A stretch of DNA of 64,000 nucleotides, from the NCBI RefSeq assembly GCF_019400745.1, contig NZ_WJIB01000003.1, positions 186,001 to 250,000 of the forward strand. The letters are read 5' to 3'. Position numbers and translations under genes: made by a program. Position 1 is the first letter of the stretch. Each line of letters starts with the position of its first letter. Of the stretch, positions 56,553 through 64,000 are shown one piece after another. The notes under the pieces are model-generated. The model was not told the DNA's origin. It saw only the letters and a list, made by a program, of their open reading frames with translations, and searched no databases. This stretch comes from Cohnella sp. CFH 77786 (GTDB taxonomy: Bacteria > Bacillota > Bacilli > Paenibacillales > Paenibacillaceae).

Positions 56553-56575
56553 ACTCATACAACATCATACATGGA

Positions 56576-56640
56576 CGGAGTTTCGGAGAAGCCGCATGCA
56601 TCCGCCTGCCCGGAAGGGCAGGGGGCTGTTTGCGGCTTCA
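56576..56640 (+). promoter_or_regulatory. glpD leader: same motif and hairpin, probable GlpP site
   Basis: CGGAGTTTCGGAGAA (56576-56590) matches the glpK motif at all fixed positions. It runs into a hairpin with outer stem AAGCCGCA (56589-56596)/TGCGGCTT (56631-56638) and inner stem CCTGCCC-GGAA-GGGCAGG. The tail is poor in T, so it is a less clear terminator than in glpK. Confidence 0.65.
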
Positions 56641-56688
56641 TCGTTATAAACGAGGCGAATCGGCCGTCCGAAGTGGAGGAACTTGCTG

Positions 56689-58473
56689 ATGAACGATAGA
56701 ACGAACGCGAGAACGAATGAGAGAACGAACGAGAAAGCGATGCAACCGCTGTCCGGAAAGCATCGCGCAGAGTCGATCAAGCAGCTGGGGGAGGAGACCT
56801 TCGACGTATTGGTCATCGGGGGCGGCATCACGGGTGCCGGCATCGCGCTGGACGCCGCGACGCGCGGCATGCATACGGCACTGATCGACATGCAAGATTT
56901 CGCCGCGGGCACATCCAGCCGGTCGACGAAGCTCGTGCACGGCGGCTTGCGGTACCTCAAGCAGCTCGAAGTGAAAATGGTGGCCGAGGTCGGCAAGGAA
57001 AGAGCCGTCGTTTACGGCAACGCGCCTCACGTGACGACACCCGAATGGATGCTGCTGCCCATCTATCAAGGAGGCACGTTCGGCCGCTTTTCGACCTCTC
57101 TGGGGCTCATGTTGTATGATTTTCTGGCCGGCGTTAAACGGGAAGAGCGGAGAAGCATGCTCAGCGCGCGGGAAACGCTCCTGAAGGAGCCGCTGCTGCG
57201 TTCCGAAGGTCTGCTTGGGGGCGGTTACTACGTCGAATACCGCACCGACGACGCGAGGCTGACGATTGAGGTCGTCAAGAAAGCGGCCGAGCGGGGAGCT
57301 GTCGCTCTGAACTATGTGAGGGCAGCCGAATTGTTGTACGATGGGAAAGGGCAATTAAGCGGGGTTACGGGTCGGGACATGTTAAGCGGGGAAACGTTTC
57401 CGATCCGGGCCCGGCAAGTGGTGAACGCTTCGGGTCCTTGGGTAGACGAAATCCGCGAAATGGATCGGTCGCGCAAGGGGAAGACGCTGCGGCTGACCAA
57501 GGGCGTGCACCTCGTGTTCGACCAAAGCCGTTTTCCGCTTCGCCAAGCGATCTATTTCGACGTGGACGACGGCCGGATGATGTTCGCGATTCCACGCGAC
57601 GGCAAAACGTATATCGGCACGACCGATACCGATTATGCCGGTGATCCGGCAGAACCCGGCGTCACGGCGGAAGATCGGGAATATATCGTGAAGGCCGCCA
57701 ATTCCATGTTCCCCGGACTTCGGCTGAGCCTCGCCGACATCGAATCGGAATGGTCGGGCGTTCGTCCGTTGATCTACGAGGAAGGCAAATCCCCCTCGGA
57801 AATTTCCCGCAAAGACGAGATTTTCCGTTCGCCTTCCGGTTTGATCACGATCGCGGGAGGCAAATTGACGGGATACCGGAAAATGGCGGAGACCGTGACG
57901 GATCTGCTGGCGCGGGAACTTGGCCATGCGGGCTGCGGGCCTTACGGACCCTGCATCACGAAAACCCTTCCGCTCGCGGGCGGCGATTTCGGAGGTCCGG
58001 CGTCGTTCCCCGCCTTCATCCGGGAGCAGACCGTTGCCGGCATCGCGCTGGGCCTTGGCGAGCTAGCCGCAGAGCGGCTGGCCCGGCGGTACGGCACGAA
58101 CGTTGCCGCCGTCTATGCCGTGATCCCGGAGATTCGGGAAGACGCGAACCTGCGGCAAATTCCGCTGGACCTTTACGCGGCATTGCGATACGGTATGGAC
58201 GAGGAGATGGCGATGCGTCCGGACGATTTCCTGATTCGCCGAACCGGCGCCCTTTTCTTCGAGATGGATACGGTTATCCGTCATTACCGGCAGATTATCG
58301 ACATCATGGCCGTTCATTACGGCTGGAACGAAGAACAGACCCGTTCCTATGTTCGCGTTGTGGAACGGGAAATCCAGGAGAGGGGCAGGTCGCATGAATG
58401 GATTCCGCCAGAAGGTCATCCCCGCCGTCCGGCATTTGAAGGACTTGGAGGCCGCCTTCCGCACGGAATATGA
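56689..58473 (+). CDS. glpD: aerobic glycerol-3-phosphate dehydrogenase
   Basis: FAD enzyme on the inner membrane face that oxidises glycerol-3-phosphate to dihydroxyacetone phosphate. 594 residues: FAD motif VIGGGITGAGIALDAATRG near 35, STKLVHGGLRYLKQ, TDTDYAGDP and GLITIAGGKLTGYRKMAE. TGGAGGA lies about 9 bases before ATG. The N terminus holds a slippage-type RTNARTNERTNEK repeat not part of the fold, and the last ~26 codons overlap glpP in another frame, making the protein longer than the ~555-residue Bacillus enzyme. Confidence 0.95.
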   Translation: MNDRTNARTNERTNEKAMQPLSGKHRAESIKQLGEETFDVLVIGGGITGAGIALDAATRGMHTALIDMQDFAAGTSSRSTKLVHGGLRYLKQLEVKMVAEVGKERAVVYGNAPHVTTPEWMLLPIYQGGTFGRFSTSLGLMLYDFLAGVKREERRSMLSARETLLKEPLLRSEGLLGGGYYVEYRTDDARLTIEVVKKAAERGAVALNYVRAAELLYDGKGQLSGVTGRDMLSGETFPIRARQVVNASGPWVDEIREMDRSRKGKTLRLTKGVHLVFDQSRFPLRQAIYFDVDDGRMMFAIPRDGKTYIGTTDTDYAGDPAEPGVTAEDREYIVKAANSMFPGLRLSLADIESEWSGVRPLIYEEGKSPSEISRKDEIFRSPSGLITIAGGKLTGYRKMAETVTDLLARELGHAGCGPYGPCITKTLPLAGGDFGGPASFPAFIREQTVAGIALGLGELAAERLARRYGTNVAAVYAVIPEIREDANLRQIPLDLYAALRYGMDEEMAMRPDDFLIRRTGALFFEMDTVIRHYRQIIDIMAVHYGWNEEQTRSYVRVVEREIQERGRSHEWIPPEGHPRRPAFEGLGGRLPHGI

Positions 58474-58951
58474 ATTCGTGGTGTTGATGAACGTCCATGT
58501 GGCGATGGCCCGATCGATCGTCTCCCAAGCCGCCGTGCACGGCAAGAAAATCCTGCTGCACGCCGATTTGATCGACGGGCTGAAGAGCGACGAATACGCG
58601 GCCGAATTCCTCGCCCAGGAAGTCAAGCCGGCCGGCATCATTTCCACGAGGAACAACGTGCTCCTCACCGCGAAGAAGAAAGGACTCCTCACCATCCAGC
58701 GCTTCTTCCTGCTCGACTCGCTGGCGCTCGAGAACAGTTACGTACAGATCGGGAAAACGAAGCCGGACTACGTCGAGCTGCTGCCCGGGATCATGCCGGT
58801 CATTATCAAGCAGTTCGCGGAGGCGACATCCGTCCCGGTGATCGCCGGGGGGTTGATCCGGACGGAAGAAGACATCCGGCTTGCGCTGGGTGCCGGCGCC
58901 GTGGCCGTCACGACTTCGCGGAAGCCGCTTTGGAATGCGGCGGCGGAGTGA
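58394..58951 (+). CDS. glpP: glycerol uptake operon antiterminator
   Basis: RNA-binding regulator that, with glycerol-3-phosphate, allows transcription through glp leader terminators. 185 residues, typical: IPAVRHLKDLEAAF, LLHADLIDGL, GIISTRNNVLLTAKKKGLLTIQRFFLLDSLAL, DYVELLPGIMPVIIKQF and PVIAGGLIRTEEDI. The start MNGFRQK has AGGAG/GAGGGG about 9 bases upstream and lies 80 bases inside glpD. The locus contains two candidate targets, the glpK and glpD leaders. Confidence 0.95.
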   Translation: MNGFRQKVIPAVRHLKDLEAAFRTEYEFVVLMNVHVAMARSIVSQAAVHGKKILLHADLIDGLKSDEYAAEFLAQEVKPAGIISTRNNVLLTAKKKGLLTIQRFFLLDSLALENSYVQIGKTKPDYVELLPGIMPVIIKQFAEATSVPVIAGGLIRTEEDIRLALGAGAVAVTTSRKPLWNAAAE

Positions 58952-58991
58952 GAGCGGATCAAAATGACCATCCTACCGGAATAGGGGGGCG

Positions 58992-59225
58992 ATGGACATC
59001 GAACGACGCGATAAGGAAGGCGAAGCGGAGCGCTTGCTGGCGGAACGCTTGACCGAAGGAGGTCCGGACCGGACGGATCCCGAGGCCGAAGCCGTGAGAA
59101 AGCTCCCGCCGCGATGGGAAATCCGCATTCAGTCCGAGCGCGATCCGGTGGCGGAAGAGACGAAGCTGTACCGCTCGATGGCGAAAGAAGTGGACGACCG
59201 GTACGACGGCCGGGAGGGGAAATGA
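58992..59225 (+). CDS. small acidic/basic hypothetical protein (77 aa)
   Basis: Highly charged, mostly helical, soluble protein (MDIERRDKEGEAERLLAERL..., ending DDRYDGREGK) without Cys or membrane segment. It lies 40 bases after glpP, before a good terminator, so it is probably the last gene of the glp transcript. GGGGGG stands only two bases before ATG, a poor spacing. No function is recognised. Confidence 0.5.
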   Translation: MDIERRDKEGEAERLLAERLTEGGPDRTDPEAEAVRKLPPRWEIRIQSERDPVAEETKLYRSMAKEVDDRYDGREGK

Positions 59226-59565
59226 GCGTCCCCGGAGATTCGCCGGCACAAGATTGCGCGAGCGGTCCGATCCGCCGGAGGGAACCGCCCCTCCGGTTAT
59301 TTACCGGATTCATCCTGAAGAACCAATTTGCATTTACGCTCGGCAAGGAGTTTACGCGCCGTTAACGGGAATCGGGTTCCGGAGGCCCGGAAACGAACGA
59401 TCTTTTGGGGCGATAGTCGGGGCCTCGACGAAAATCGACGGATTTCTACCCTGAAAAATTTAAAAACCGCATGAAAAAACCTCCAATTCCTTTTACAACC
59501 CCGCCCTATACTGCAAGGGAGAATCTGGGCTCCAGATTCCAATTCGGGTATAGGGGAGCTGACGG
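59226..59565 (+). other. intergenic region between the glp operon and the glycerophosphodiesterase gene
   Basis: 340 bases without a gene. It holds the glp terminator (59275-59301), a third, imperfect copy of the glp leader motif (CGGAGGCCCGGAAAC at 59390-59404) with GAGGCCC (59392-59398)/GGGGCCTC (59419-59426) able to pair, a candidate -10 TATACT (59507-59512) and the perfect palindrome GAATCTGG-GCT-CCAGATTC (59521-59539) just before the glycerophosphodiesterase ribosome site. Confidence 0.6.
59275..59301 (+). terminator. intrinsic terminator of the glp operon
   Basis: CCGGAGGG-AACCG-CCCTCCGG followed by TTATTT. Confidence 0.87.
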
Positions 59566-60399
59566 GTGTTGAAAAAGATGGCGTTGTTGCTGATCGCGAT
59601 GTTGACGGCTGGGCTCACGATTCCGACGGTCATTTCGAGTGCTTCGGCAGGGACGCGCGAGGTGCTCGCGGTGGCCCATCGCGGCGCTTCCGGTTATGCG
59701 CCGGAAAACACGATCGCCGCGTTCGACAAGGCCGTGGAGATGAAGGCCGATTTCATCGAATTGGACGTGCAGCTGAGCAAAGACGGGGAATTGGCGATCA
59801 TCCACGATACGACGGTCGATCGGACGACGGACGGAACCGGAGCCGTGAAGGATCTGACGTTCGAACAACTGCGGAGTTTGGACGCGGGGACCTGGTTCTC
59901 GCCCGCTTACGCCGGCGAGCGGATTCCGACGCTTGGAGAAGTGTTGGACCGCTATCGGGGGAAAATCGGCATTCTGATCGAAATCAAAGCGCCGTGGCTG
60001 TATCCGGGCATCGAGCGCAAGGTGGCGGACGAACTCGTCAAGCGGCAGATGGATGTTCCGAACAACGGCAAAATCATGATTCAATCCTTCGACCACGGAT
60101 CCGTGCAGCGTTTCCACGCGATCTTGCCGGACATCCCGGTAGGCGTGCTGACGTATCTTCCTGAGCAACTCACGGAAGCGAAGCTGCGGGAATACGCCGC
60201 TTACGCGGATTACGTGAACCCGAGCTTGAACCTGGTCACGGAACAACTGGTTGACCAAGTCCACTCTCTCGGCATGGAGATTCACGCGTGGACGGTACGC
60301 AACGCAGCCTTGGTCGAGCCTCTGATCGAATCGGGCGTCGATGGCATCATCACGGATTATCCGGATTACGTACCAAGGAATGCGAAAAGCGGCAAATGA
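59566..60399 (+). CDS. secreted glycerophosphodiester phosphodiesterase
   Basis: Hydrolyses glycerophosphodiesters to glycerol-3-phosphate and alcohols outside the cell. 277 residues with signal peptide (1 to about 28, ending ASA), catalytic AHRGASGYAPENT with His, metal-binding ELDVQLSKDG, HDTTVDRTTDGTG, IEIK, and the late HAWTV and DGIITDYPD blocks of the GDPD (GlpQ/UgpQ) family. The GTG start has AGGGGAG 7 bases upstream. Its product would feed glpD, fitting the position beside the glp genes. Confidence 0.94.
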   Translation: MLKKMALLLIAMLTAGLTIPTVISSASAGTREVLAVAHRGASGYAPENTIAAFDKAVEMKADFIELDVQLSKDGELAIIHDTTVDRTTDGTGAVKDLTFEQLRSLDAGTWFSPAYAGERIPTLGEVLDRYRGKIGILIEIKAPWLYPGIERKVADELVKRQMDVPNNGKIMIQSFDHGSVQRFHAILPDIPVGVLTYLPEQLTEAKLREYAAYADYVNPSLNLVTEQLVDQVHSLGMEIHAWTVRNAALVEPLIESGVDGIITDYPDYVPRNAKSGK

Positions 60400-60404
60400 G
60401 GATG

Positions 60405-60435
60405 GAAAAGGTCCCGGCGTCGGGACCTTTTTTTG
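60405..60435 (+). terminator. intrinsic terminator of the glycerophosphodiesterase gene
   Basis: AAAGGTCCCG-GCGT-CGGGACCTTT followed by TTTTT. Confidence 0.92.
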
Positions 60436-60438
60436 AGT

Positions 60439-60524
60439 GTTTCGGAAAGGATAAAATCCGCCATCCCTTTCCGAATCACCTCCGATAAAACGTCTATCCG
60501 TCCGACAAGGACGGCGTCAGCCGT
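60439..60524 (-). repeat. two-hairpin dispersed repeat, copy C
   Basis: Minus-strand reading: CGGCTGACG-CCGTCC-TTGTC-GGACGG-ATAGACG, joint CGTTTTATCGGAGGTGATTC, then GATTCGGAAAGG with CCTTTCCGAAAC around GGCGGATTTT. Relative to copies A and B the second stem has changed on both sides (GGAAAGG/CCTTTCC), so pairing is kept. Confidence 0.85.
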
Positions 60525-60531
60525 TTTGCCT

Positions 60532-60626
60532 GATCATTCAGAATTTAAAAGGTTCACGCCTATTTATTTCTGAATGATCTTCGATAAAAACGACATTCTA
60601 TGTCCCTACAAGGACGACGAAGTCGT
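60532..60626 (-). repeat. two-hairpin dispersed repeat, copy D (diverged)
   Basis: Minus-strand reading: CGACTTCGTCGTCC-TTGTA-GGGACATAGAATGTCG, joint GTTTTTATCGAAGATCATTC, then the 12-bp stem GATCATTCAGAA/TTCTGAATGATC. The layout equals copies A-C although much of the sequence differs. A further piece at about 60700-60775 (CGACTTCG...CGAAGTC, then TTTCGAAGATCA, minus strand) may be a fifth, partial copy. Confidence 0.75.
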
Positions 60627-60798
60627 TTTTACTTGACGTTACAGAATGCGTAAGTTCGATACATTGTCAAAGCGTTAGAAAACTTTCTGTACTTGGAAAA
60701 GCTTCCGCTGAACGCGGTCGCTGATCTTCGAAAGACTTCGATCCCCTCATATCATGAGGGGACGAAGTCGTTGTTCATGTGCCAGCTGTTTCTTACGA

Positions 60799-60984
60799 AT
60801 AGTAGGAAAACCTCCTATTATTTCTACGAAAATACGGCCCCGCGCGGTATAGTGGGAAAACCTCCAACTAATCATGGTCCTTTTGAAGAAACGAAGGGAA
60901 TGGGTCGAATATAATGGGAGGATTTCCAACTATTTCGCTTAAAACGGCCAAAATCGGAAAAATAGTGGGAGGTTTTCCCATTAA
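60799..60984. repeat. four interspersed palindromes ATAGTGGGAAAACCTCC.ACTAT
   Basis: Imperfect palindromes at 60799-60822, 60849-60870, 60911-60933 and 60962-60984, spaced about 50, 62 and 51 bases. Each has GGGA/TCCC arms around AAAACC or GGTTTT and ATAGT/ACTAT ends. The 663-base space between the glycerophosphodiesterase and hemL genes holds only repeats. Confidence 0.8.
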
Positions 60985-61062
60985 ACGGGTTCAGGTGTTC
61001 ACCAAGTTTTTCGACCGGTCACGGGATCCGTTTATTGATTCATGTGTCCGATTGCACCGAGT

Positions 61063-62382
61063 CTAGCGGCCTTCCGCCATAGCCTTGAAACTGGCTTCCG
61101 CCGCCTCCAGCGTCATGTCGATGTCGGGCTCGGTATGGGCGGTCGTCAGGAACCAAGCTTCATACTTGGAAGGAGCCAAGTAAATCCCGCGGCCCAGCAT
61201 GAGTCGGAAAAACCGGGCGAACGCTTCCCCGTCGGTATCCTGGGCTTCGTCGTAATTGGTGACGGGATGCGAGCAAAAATGGGTGGACAGCGCTCCGACG
61301 ATCCGGTTAACGGTGAGCGGCACGCCGTATCGACCGGCAGAGGCCTGCAGCCCTTCTGCCAGTCGGGCGGCGAGAGCGTCCATCCGGTCATAGACGCCCG
61401 GCTCGCGAAGCACCTCCAAACAGGCAAGACCGGCGAGGACGGAGGCCGGATTGCCCGCCATCGTGCCGGCTTGATAAGCAGGACCCAGCGGCGCCACCCG
61501 GTCCATCACATCGGCGCGGCCGCCGTAAGCGCCGATGGGCAGCCCGCCGCCGATGATTTTGCCGAGCGCCGTCAGGTCGGGGCGGATCGCCTCGTGATCG
61601 GGGAAGGCGCGGAACGTTTGCGAGGATCCGTAATGGAAACGGAACGCGCTGATGACCTCGTCGTAGATGACGAGTGCGCCGGCTTCCCTCGCCATCCGGC
61701 ACAAGCCCTCGAGAAAGCCGGGCTCCGGCATCACCATGCCGAAATTGCCCACGATCGGCTCCACCATGACGGCCGCGACGTCGCTGCCCCACCGCTCGAG
61801 GGCGGCGCGCAAGCCGTCAAGGTCGTTGTAAGGAACGGTGATCACTTCGCTGGCGATGCCGGAAGGAACTCCGGCGCTGTCCGGAATGCCGAGCGTCGAA
61901 GGTCCGGACCCGGCCGCGACGAGGACCAGGTCGGAGTGCCCGTGGTAACAGCCCGCGAACTTCACGATTTTGGTGCGGCCGGTCGCCGCGCGCGCGACCC
62001 GGATCGTCGTCATGACAGCTTCCGTGCCGGAATTCACGAACCGTACCTTGTCCATGGAAGGGATGGCGGATTTCAGCATCTCGGCCAGACGGATTTCATG
62101 CTCGGTCGGTGTTCCGTACAAGGTGCCCGATTCCGCGGCGCGAACGATGGCTTTCGTGACATGGGGATGGGCATGTCCGGTAATGATGGGGCCGAATGCG
62201 GCCAGATAGTCGAGATAACGGTTGCCGTCGACGTCCCAGAAGCAGGCCCCCTGGGCGCGCTCGACGAAAACGGGGGCGCCGCCGCCTACCGCCTTGAACG
62301 AGCGGGAGGGGCTGTTCACTCCTCCGACGATATGCCGTTGCGCTTCTTCATACAAACGTTCCGAGCGGGTGCGCGAGAACAT
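61063..62382 (-). CDS. hemL: glutamate-1-semialdehyde 2,1-aminomutase
   Basis: PLP enzyme that makes 5-aminolevulinate for heme. 439 residues: [47 protein letters not shown] and PLP-lysine in [27 protein letters not shown] lies about 8 bases before ATG, inside the end of the LCP gene; the stop of that gene is only 4 bases upstream. No other hem gene adjoins, so this may be a second, GsaB-like copy (inference). Confidence 0.95.
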   Translation of the reverse strand: MFSRTRSERLYEEAQRHIVGGVNSPSRSFKAVGGGAPVFVERAQGACFWDVDGNRYLDYLAAFGPIITGHAHPHVTKAIVRAAESGTLYGTPTEHEIRLAEMLKSAIPSMDKVRFVNSGTEAVMTTIRVARAATGRTKIVKFAGCYHGHSDLVLVAAGSGPSTLGIPDSAGVPSGIASEVITVPYNDLDGLRAALERWGSDVAAVMVEPIVGNFGMVMPEPGFLEGLCRMAREAGALVIYDEVISAFRFHYGSSQTFRAFPDHEAIRPDLTALGKIIGGGLPIGAYGGRADVMDRVAPLGPAYQAGTMAGNPASVLAGLACLEVLREPGVYDRMDALAARLAEGLQASAGRYGVPLTVNRIVGALSTHFCSHPVTNYDEAQDTDGEAFARFFRLMLGRGIYLAPSKYEAWFLTTAHTEPDIDMTLEAAEASFKAMAEGR

Positions 62383-62386
62383 GGAT

Positions 62387-63439
62387 TCAATTTCCTTCTT
62401 TCTTTTCGATCGACGACGGAGCTGGAGGCGCTGCGGCGTCGCCGGAAGTCGGCGATGCGGACGCGGACGGAGAAGGAGACGGCTGCGTGGTGTCTTGAGC
62501 GAGCGTCGCCTGCACGTAGCCTTTGAGCGCGTCCGTATCCTTGATGCCGATCATGGCGGATCCGTCTACGTTCTTGTCGTAGACGAGCTCCATCGGCGGA
62601 ATTTGAGCGGAGCCGGCCTGATGCGATTTGTAGCCGAGGCTGGCCAACCGGATCATGTCTTCCGGCGACATATTGGTTTCGACGTAAGGGGTCATTTTCG
62701 ACAGGATGTCCGGCAAGCGGATCAAATTCCAACCGCTCTGGAGCTTGTCGGCCACGGCCTTGAGAAAATTGCGCTGGCGCTCCGTCCGCGTGAAATCGCT
62801 CATGGCGTCATGCCGGAAACGGACGTACTGCAGCGCTTTTTCGCCGTCGAGATGCTGCTGCCCCTTTTTCAAATCGATATCGAACTTGTGGTCGTCCGCC
62901 GCACTCGTGTAGTGCATGTCCTTCTCCACGTAAAAGTCGATGCCGCCGATCGCGTCCACCAGTTGAATGAATCCTTGAAAATCCACATAGGCGTAGTATT
63001 GGATATCGAGGCCGAGGAGATTGCCGACCGTCTTCATCGCGAGTTCGGGTCCGCCCAGCGTGATCGCCGTGTTGATGCGTCCTTGCCGGTGGTCCGGGAT
63101 GTCTACGTACGTATCGCGGAGGACGGAGAACAGGTGAACCCGTTTCGTTCCCGGATCGAACGAAACGACCATGATGGAGTCGGATCTGGCGACCTCGCCT
63201 TTCTGCAGCCCCCGCTCATCCCCGCCGAGCAACAGGACGTTGACCCGCTCGGAGCCGGTCCATTCCAAAGGCTTATACTCCGGTTTCCGCTCGAATTGCC
63301 GGAAGCGGGACTGATCCTGCGGTTTGCTCATTTGGTCAAGCTGGTCGTACGTCTGGTAGCCTTTCCAGACCGCAAGGCCGATCACGGCGATCACCACGGT
63401 AAGCGTTCCGGTCAATATCCATTTCCATTTCTTGCGCAT
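62387..63439 (-). CDS. LytR-CpsA-Psr (LCP) family protein
   Basis: Membrane protein that attaches teichoic acid or other glycopolymers to peptidoglycan. 350 residues: membrane helix near the start ([19 protein letters not shown]), LCP domain with [35 protein letters not shown] (catalytic Arg), [19 protein letters not shown] and QYVRFRHD, then a [11 protein letters not shown] tail. The start MRKKWK has GGAAAGGA upstream; a TTG seven codons earlier is weaker. It is the first gene of a two-gene unit with hemL. Confidence 0.93.
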   Translation of the reverse strand: MRKKWKWILTGTLTVVIAVIGLAVWKGYQTYDQLDQMSKPQDQSRFRQFERKPEYKPLEWTGSERVNVLLLGGDERGLQKGEVARSDSIMVVSFDPGTKRVHLFSVLRDTYVDIPDHRQGRINTAITLGGPELAMKTVGNLLGLDIQYYAYVDFQGFIQLVDAIGGIDFYVEKDMHYTSAADDHKFDIDLKKGQQHLDGEKALQYVRFRHDAMSDFTRTERQRNFLKAVADKLQSGWNLIRLPDILSKMTPYVETNMSPEDMIRLASLGYKSHQAGSAQIPPMELVYDKNVDGSAMIGIKDTDALKGYVQATLAQDTTQPSPSPSASASPTSGDAAAPPAPSSIEKKEGN

Positions 63440-63508
63440 GGACGACTTCCTTTCCGACAAGTTCCCGCATTTACGCTAATCCGTTCGTGAGGTAAGATAA
63501 CTTATAAA

Positions 63509-63538
63509 ATTATAAAGTTTCGACAGGCGGCGAAGCAA
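63509..63538 (-). promoter_or_regulatory. sigma-A promoter of the LCP-hemL unit
   Basis: On the minus strand TTGCTT (63533-63538), 18 bases, TATAAT (63509-63514). It lies close to and probably overlaps the promoter of the divergent ABC gene. Confidence 0.65.
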
Positions 63539-63562
63539 GTTTCGTCGAATCGGGAGGCAAAC

Positions 63563-64000
63563 ATGCTGGCAATCGATGTGTCCGACCTGCGCAAGCAGTT
63601 CAAGGTGCAGAAAAACCGCGAAGGCCTGAAAGGCGCGCTGAAAGATTTGTTTAAACGGGAGCATACCGAAGTGGCCGCGGTGAAGGATATCAGCTTCCAA
63701 ATCCCCCAGGGGGAAATTTGCGGCTATATCGGAGAGAACGGGGCCGGGAAATCGACGACGATCAAAATGCTGACGGGGATTCTCGTCCCCACGTCCGGCA
63801 AAATCCTCGTCAACGGCTACGTTCCCTACAAGGAAAGAGAGGAGTTCGTCCGCGGCATTGGGGTCGTGTTCGGCCAACGAAGCCAGCTCTGGTGGGATAT
63901 CGGCGTCATCGAATCGTTCCGGCTCCTCCGCAAGGTGTATCGCGTGAGCGAGGCCGATTTCCGCGCAAGGCTGGACGAACTCGTCGAGACGCTTCAACTG
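63563..64000 (+). CDS. ABC transporter ATP-binding protein (cut by the window end)
   Basis: First 146 residues of an ATPase, open to the last base. Seen: AAVKDISFQIPQGEICGYIG, Walker A GENGAGKST near 60-68, GILVPTSGKILVNGYVP and the Q-loop region VVFGQRSQLWWDI. The REEFVRGIGVVFGQRSQLWWD wording is that of ABC-2-type exporters whose ATPases are followed by two ABC-2 membrane genes. GGGAGG stands 6 bases before ATG. Signature and Walker B motifs lie beyond the window. Confidence 0.9.
   Translation, partial: MLAIDVSDLRKQFKVQKNREGLKGALKDLFKREHTEVAAVKDISFQIPQGEICGYIGENGAGKSTTIKMLTGILVPTSGKILVNGYVPYKEREEFVRGIGVVFGQRSQLWWDIGVIESFRLLRKVYRVSEADFRARLDELVETLQL

Noticed and set aside
60693..60914. 73-codon frame in the repeat-rich gap
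   Set aside because: Made of palindromic repeats, no ribosome site.

Overview
The window reads as a chromosomal segment of a GC-rich, spore-forming Firmicute of the Paenibacillaceae (Paenibacillus/Cohnella type). The grounds are strong AGGAGG ribosome sites with many GTG and TTG starts, Bacillus-type families (bacilliredoxin, YneF, NtdP/DUF402, SepM/YlbL, SodF, GlpP), SLH-domain surface protein, lipoprotein sugar-binding proteins, and intrinsic terminators with long U tracts. No tRNA, rRNA or CRISPR array was seen.

Layout. 1-5.9 kb: sensor kinase (open at the left edge), two small hypotheticals, bacilliredoxin, nadE, acpS, an AraC regulator and mutY. 6-13.3 kb: sodA (minus), an acetyltransferase, ntdP-like, signal peptidase I, queG, an HD-GYP protein, yneF, folE and a Gfo/Idh/MocA oxidoreductase. 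13.3-21.7 kb (minus): a compact five-gene unit of a huge secreted pectate-lyase-like/discoidin protein, a lipoprotein solute-binding protein without permeases, a Cache-type histidine kinase, a single-domain receiver and a receiver-GGDEF cyclase. 21.9-26.7 kb: sodF with an extra N-terminal domain, an alpha/beta hydrolase, an IclR regulator with a palindromic operator, and an O-antigen-ligase-like membrane protein. 26.7-30.6 kb: a cyclic-di-GMP-I riboswitch with terminator ahead of an SLH surface protein, then an IS3-family element sitting inside the loop of a terminator hairpin. 30.6-34.6 kb: O-acetylhomoserine sulfhydrylase, a 51/52-bp tandem array, a secreted repeat-like protein and a SepM/YlbL protease. 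34.8-41.1 kb: a GntR/LacI-type regulator and a GH125 mannosidase-ABC sugar importer operon with cre site. 41.2-50.5 kb: acnA, an amidase-domain protein, ddl, two tandem arrays, a nuclease-wHTH pseudogene, uvsE and fabI. 50.7-54.9 kb: UDP-glucuronate epimerase/UDP-glucose dehydrogenase pair, a TSUP permease and an inositol-monophosphatase-type enzyme. 55-60.4 kb: glpK-glpD-glpP and a secreted glycerophosphodiesterase. 60.4-61 kb is a repeat-rich intergenic block. 61-64 kb: hemL and an LCP ligase (minus), and the start of an ABC transporter.

How the genes fit together. Cyclic-di-GMP is a theme: a GGDEF cyclase, a divergent HD-GYP protein and a c-di-GMP riboswitch controlling a surface protein lie within 17 kb. 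The GGDEF operon couples a secreted carbohydrate-active protein and an orphan binding protein to a Cache kinase, which suggests an extracellular-ligand to c-di-GMP relay (inference). Glycerol metabolism shows GlpP-type leader control, with a shared 15-nt motif in both the glpK and glpD leaders. The least explained structure is a family of about 86-95-bp, two-hairpin intergenic repeats (at least four copies) whose stems covary between copies. Several unrelated tandem arrays also occupy intergenic spaces.
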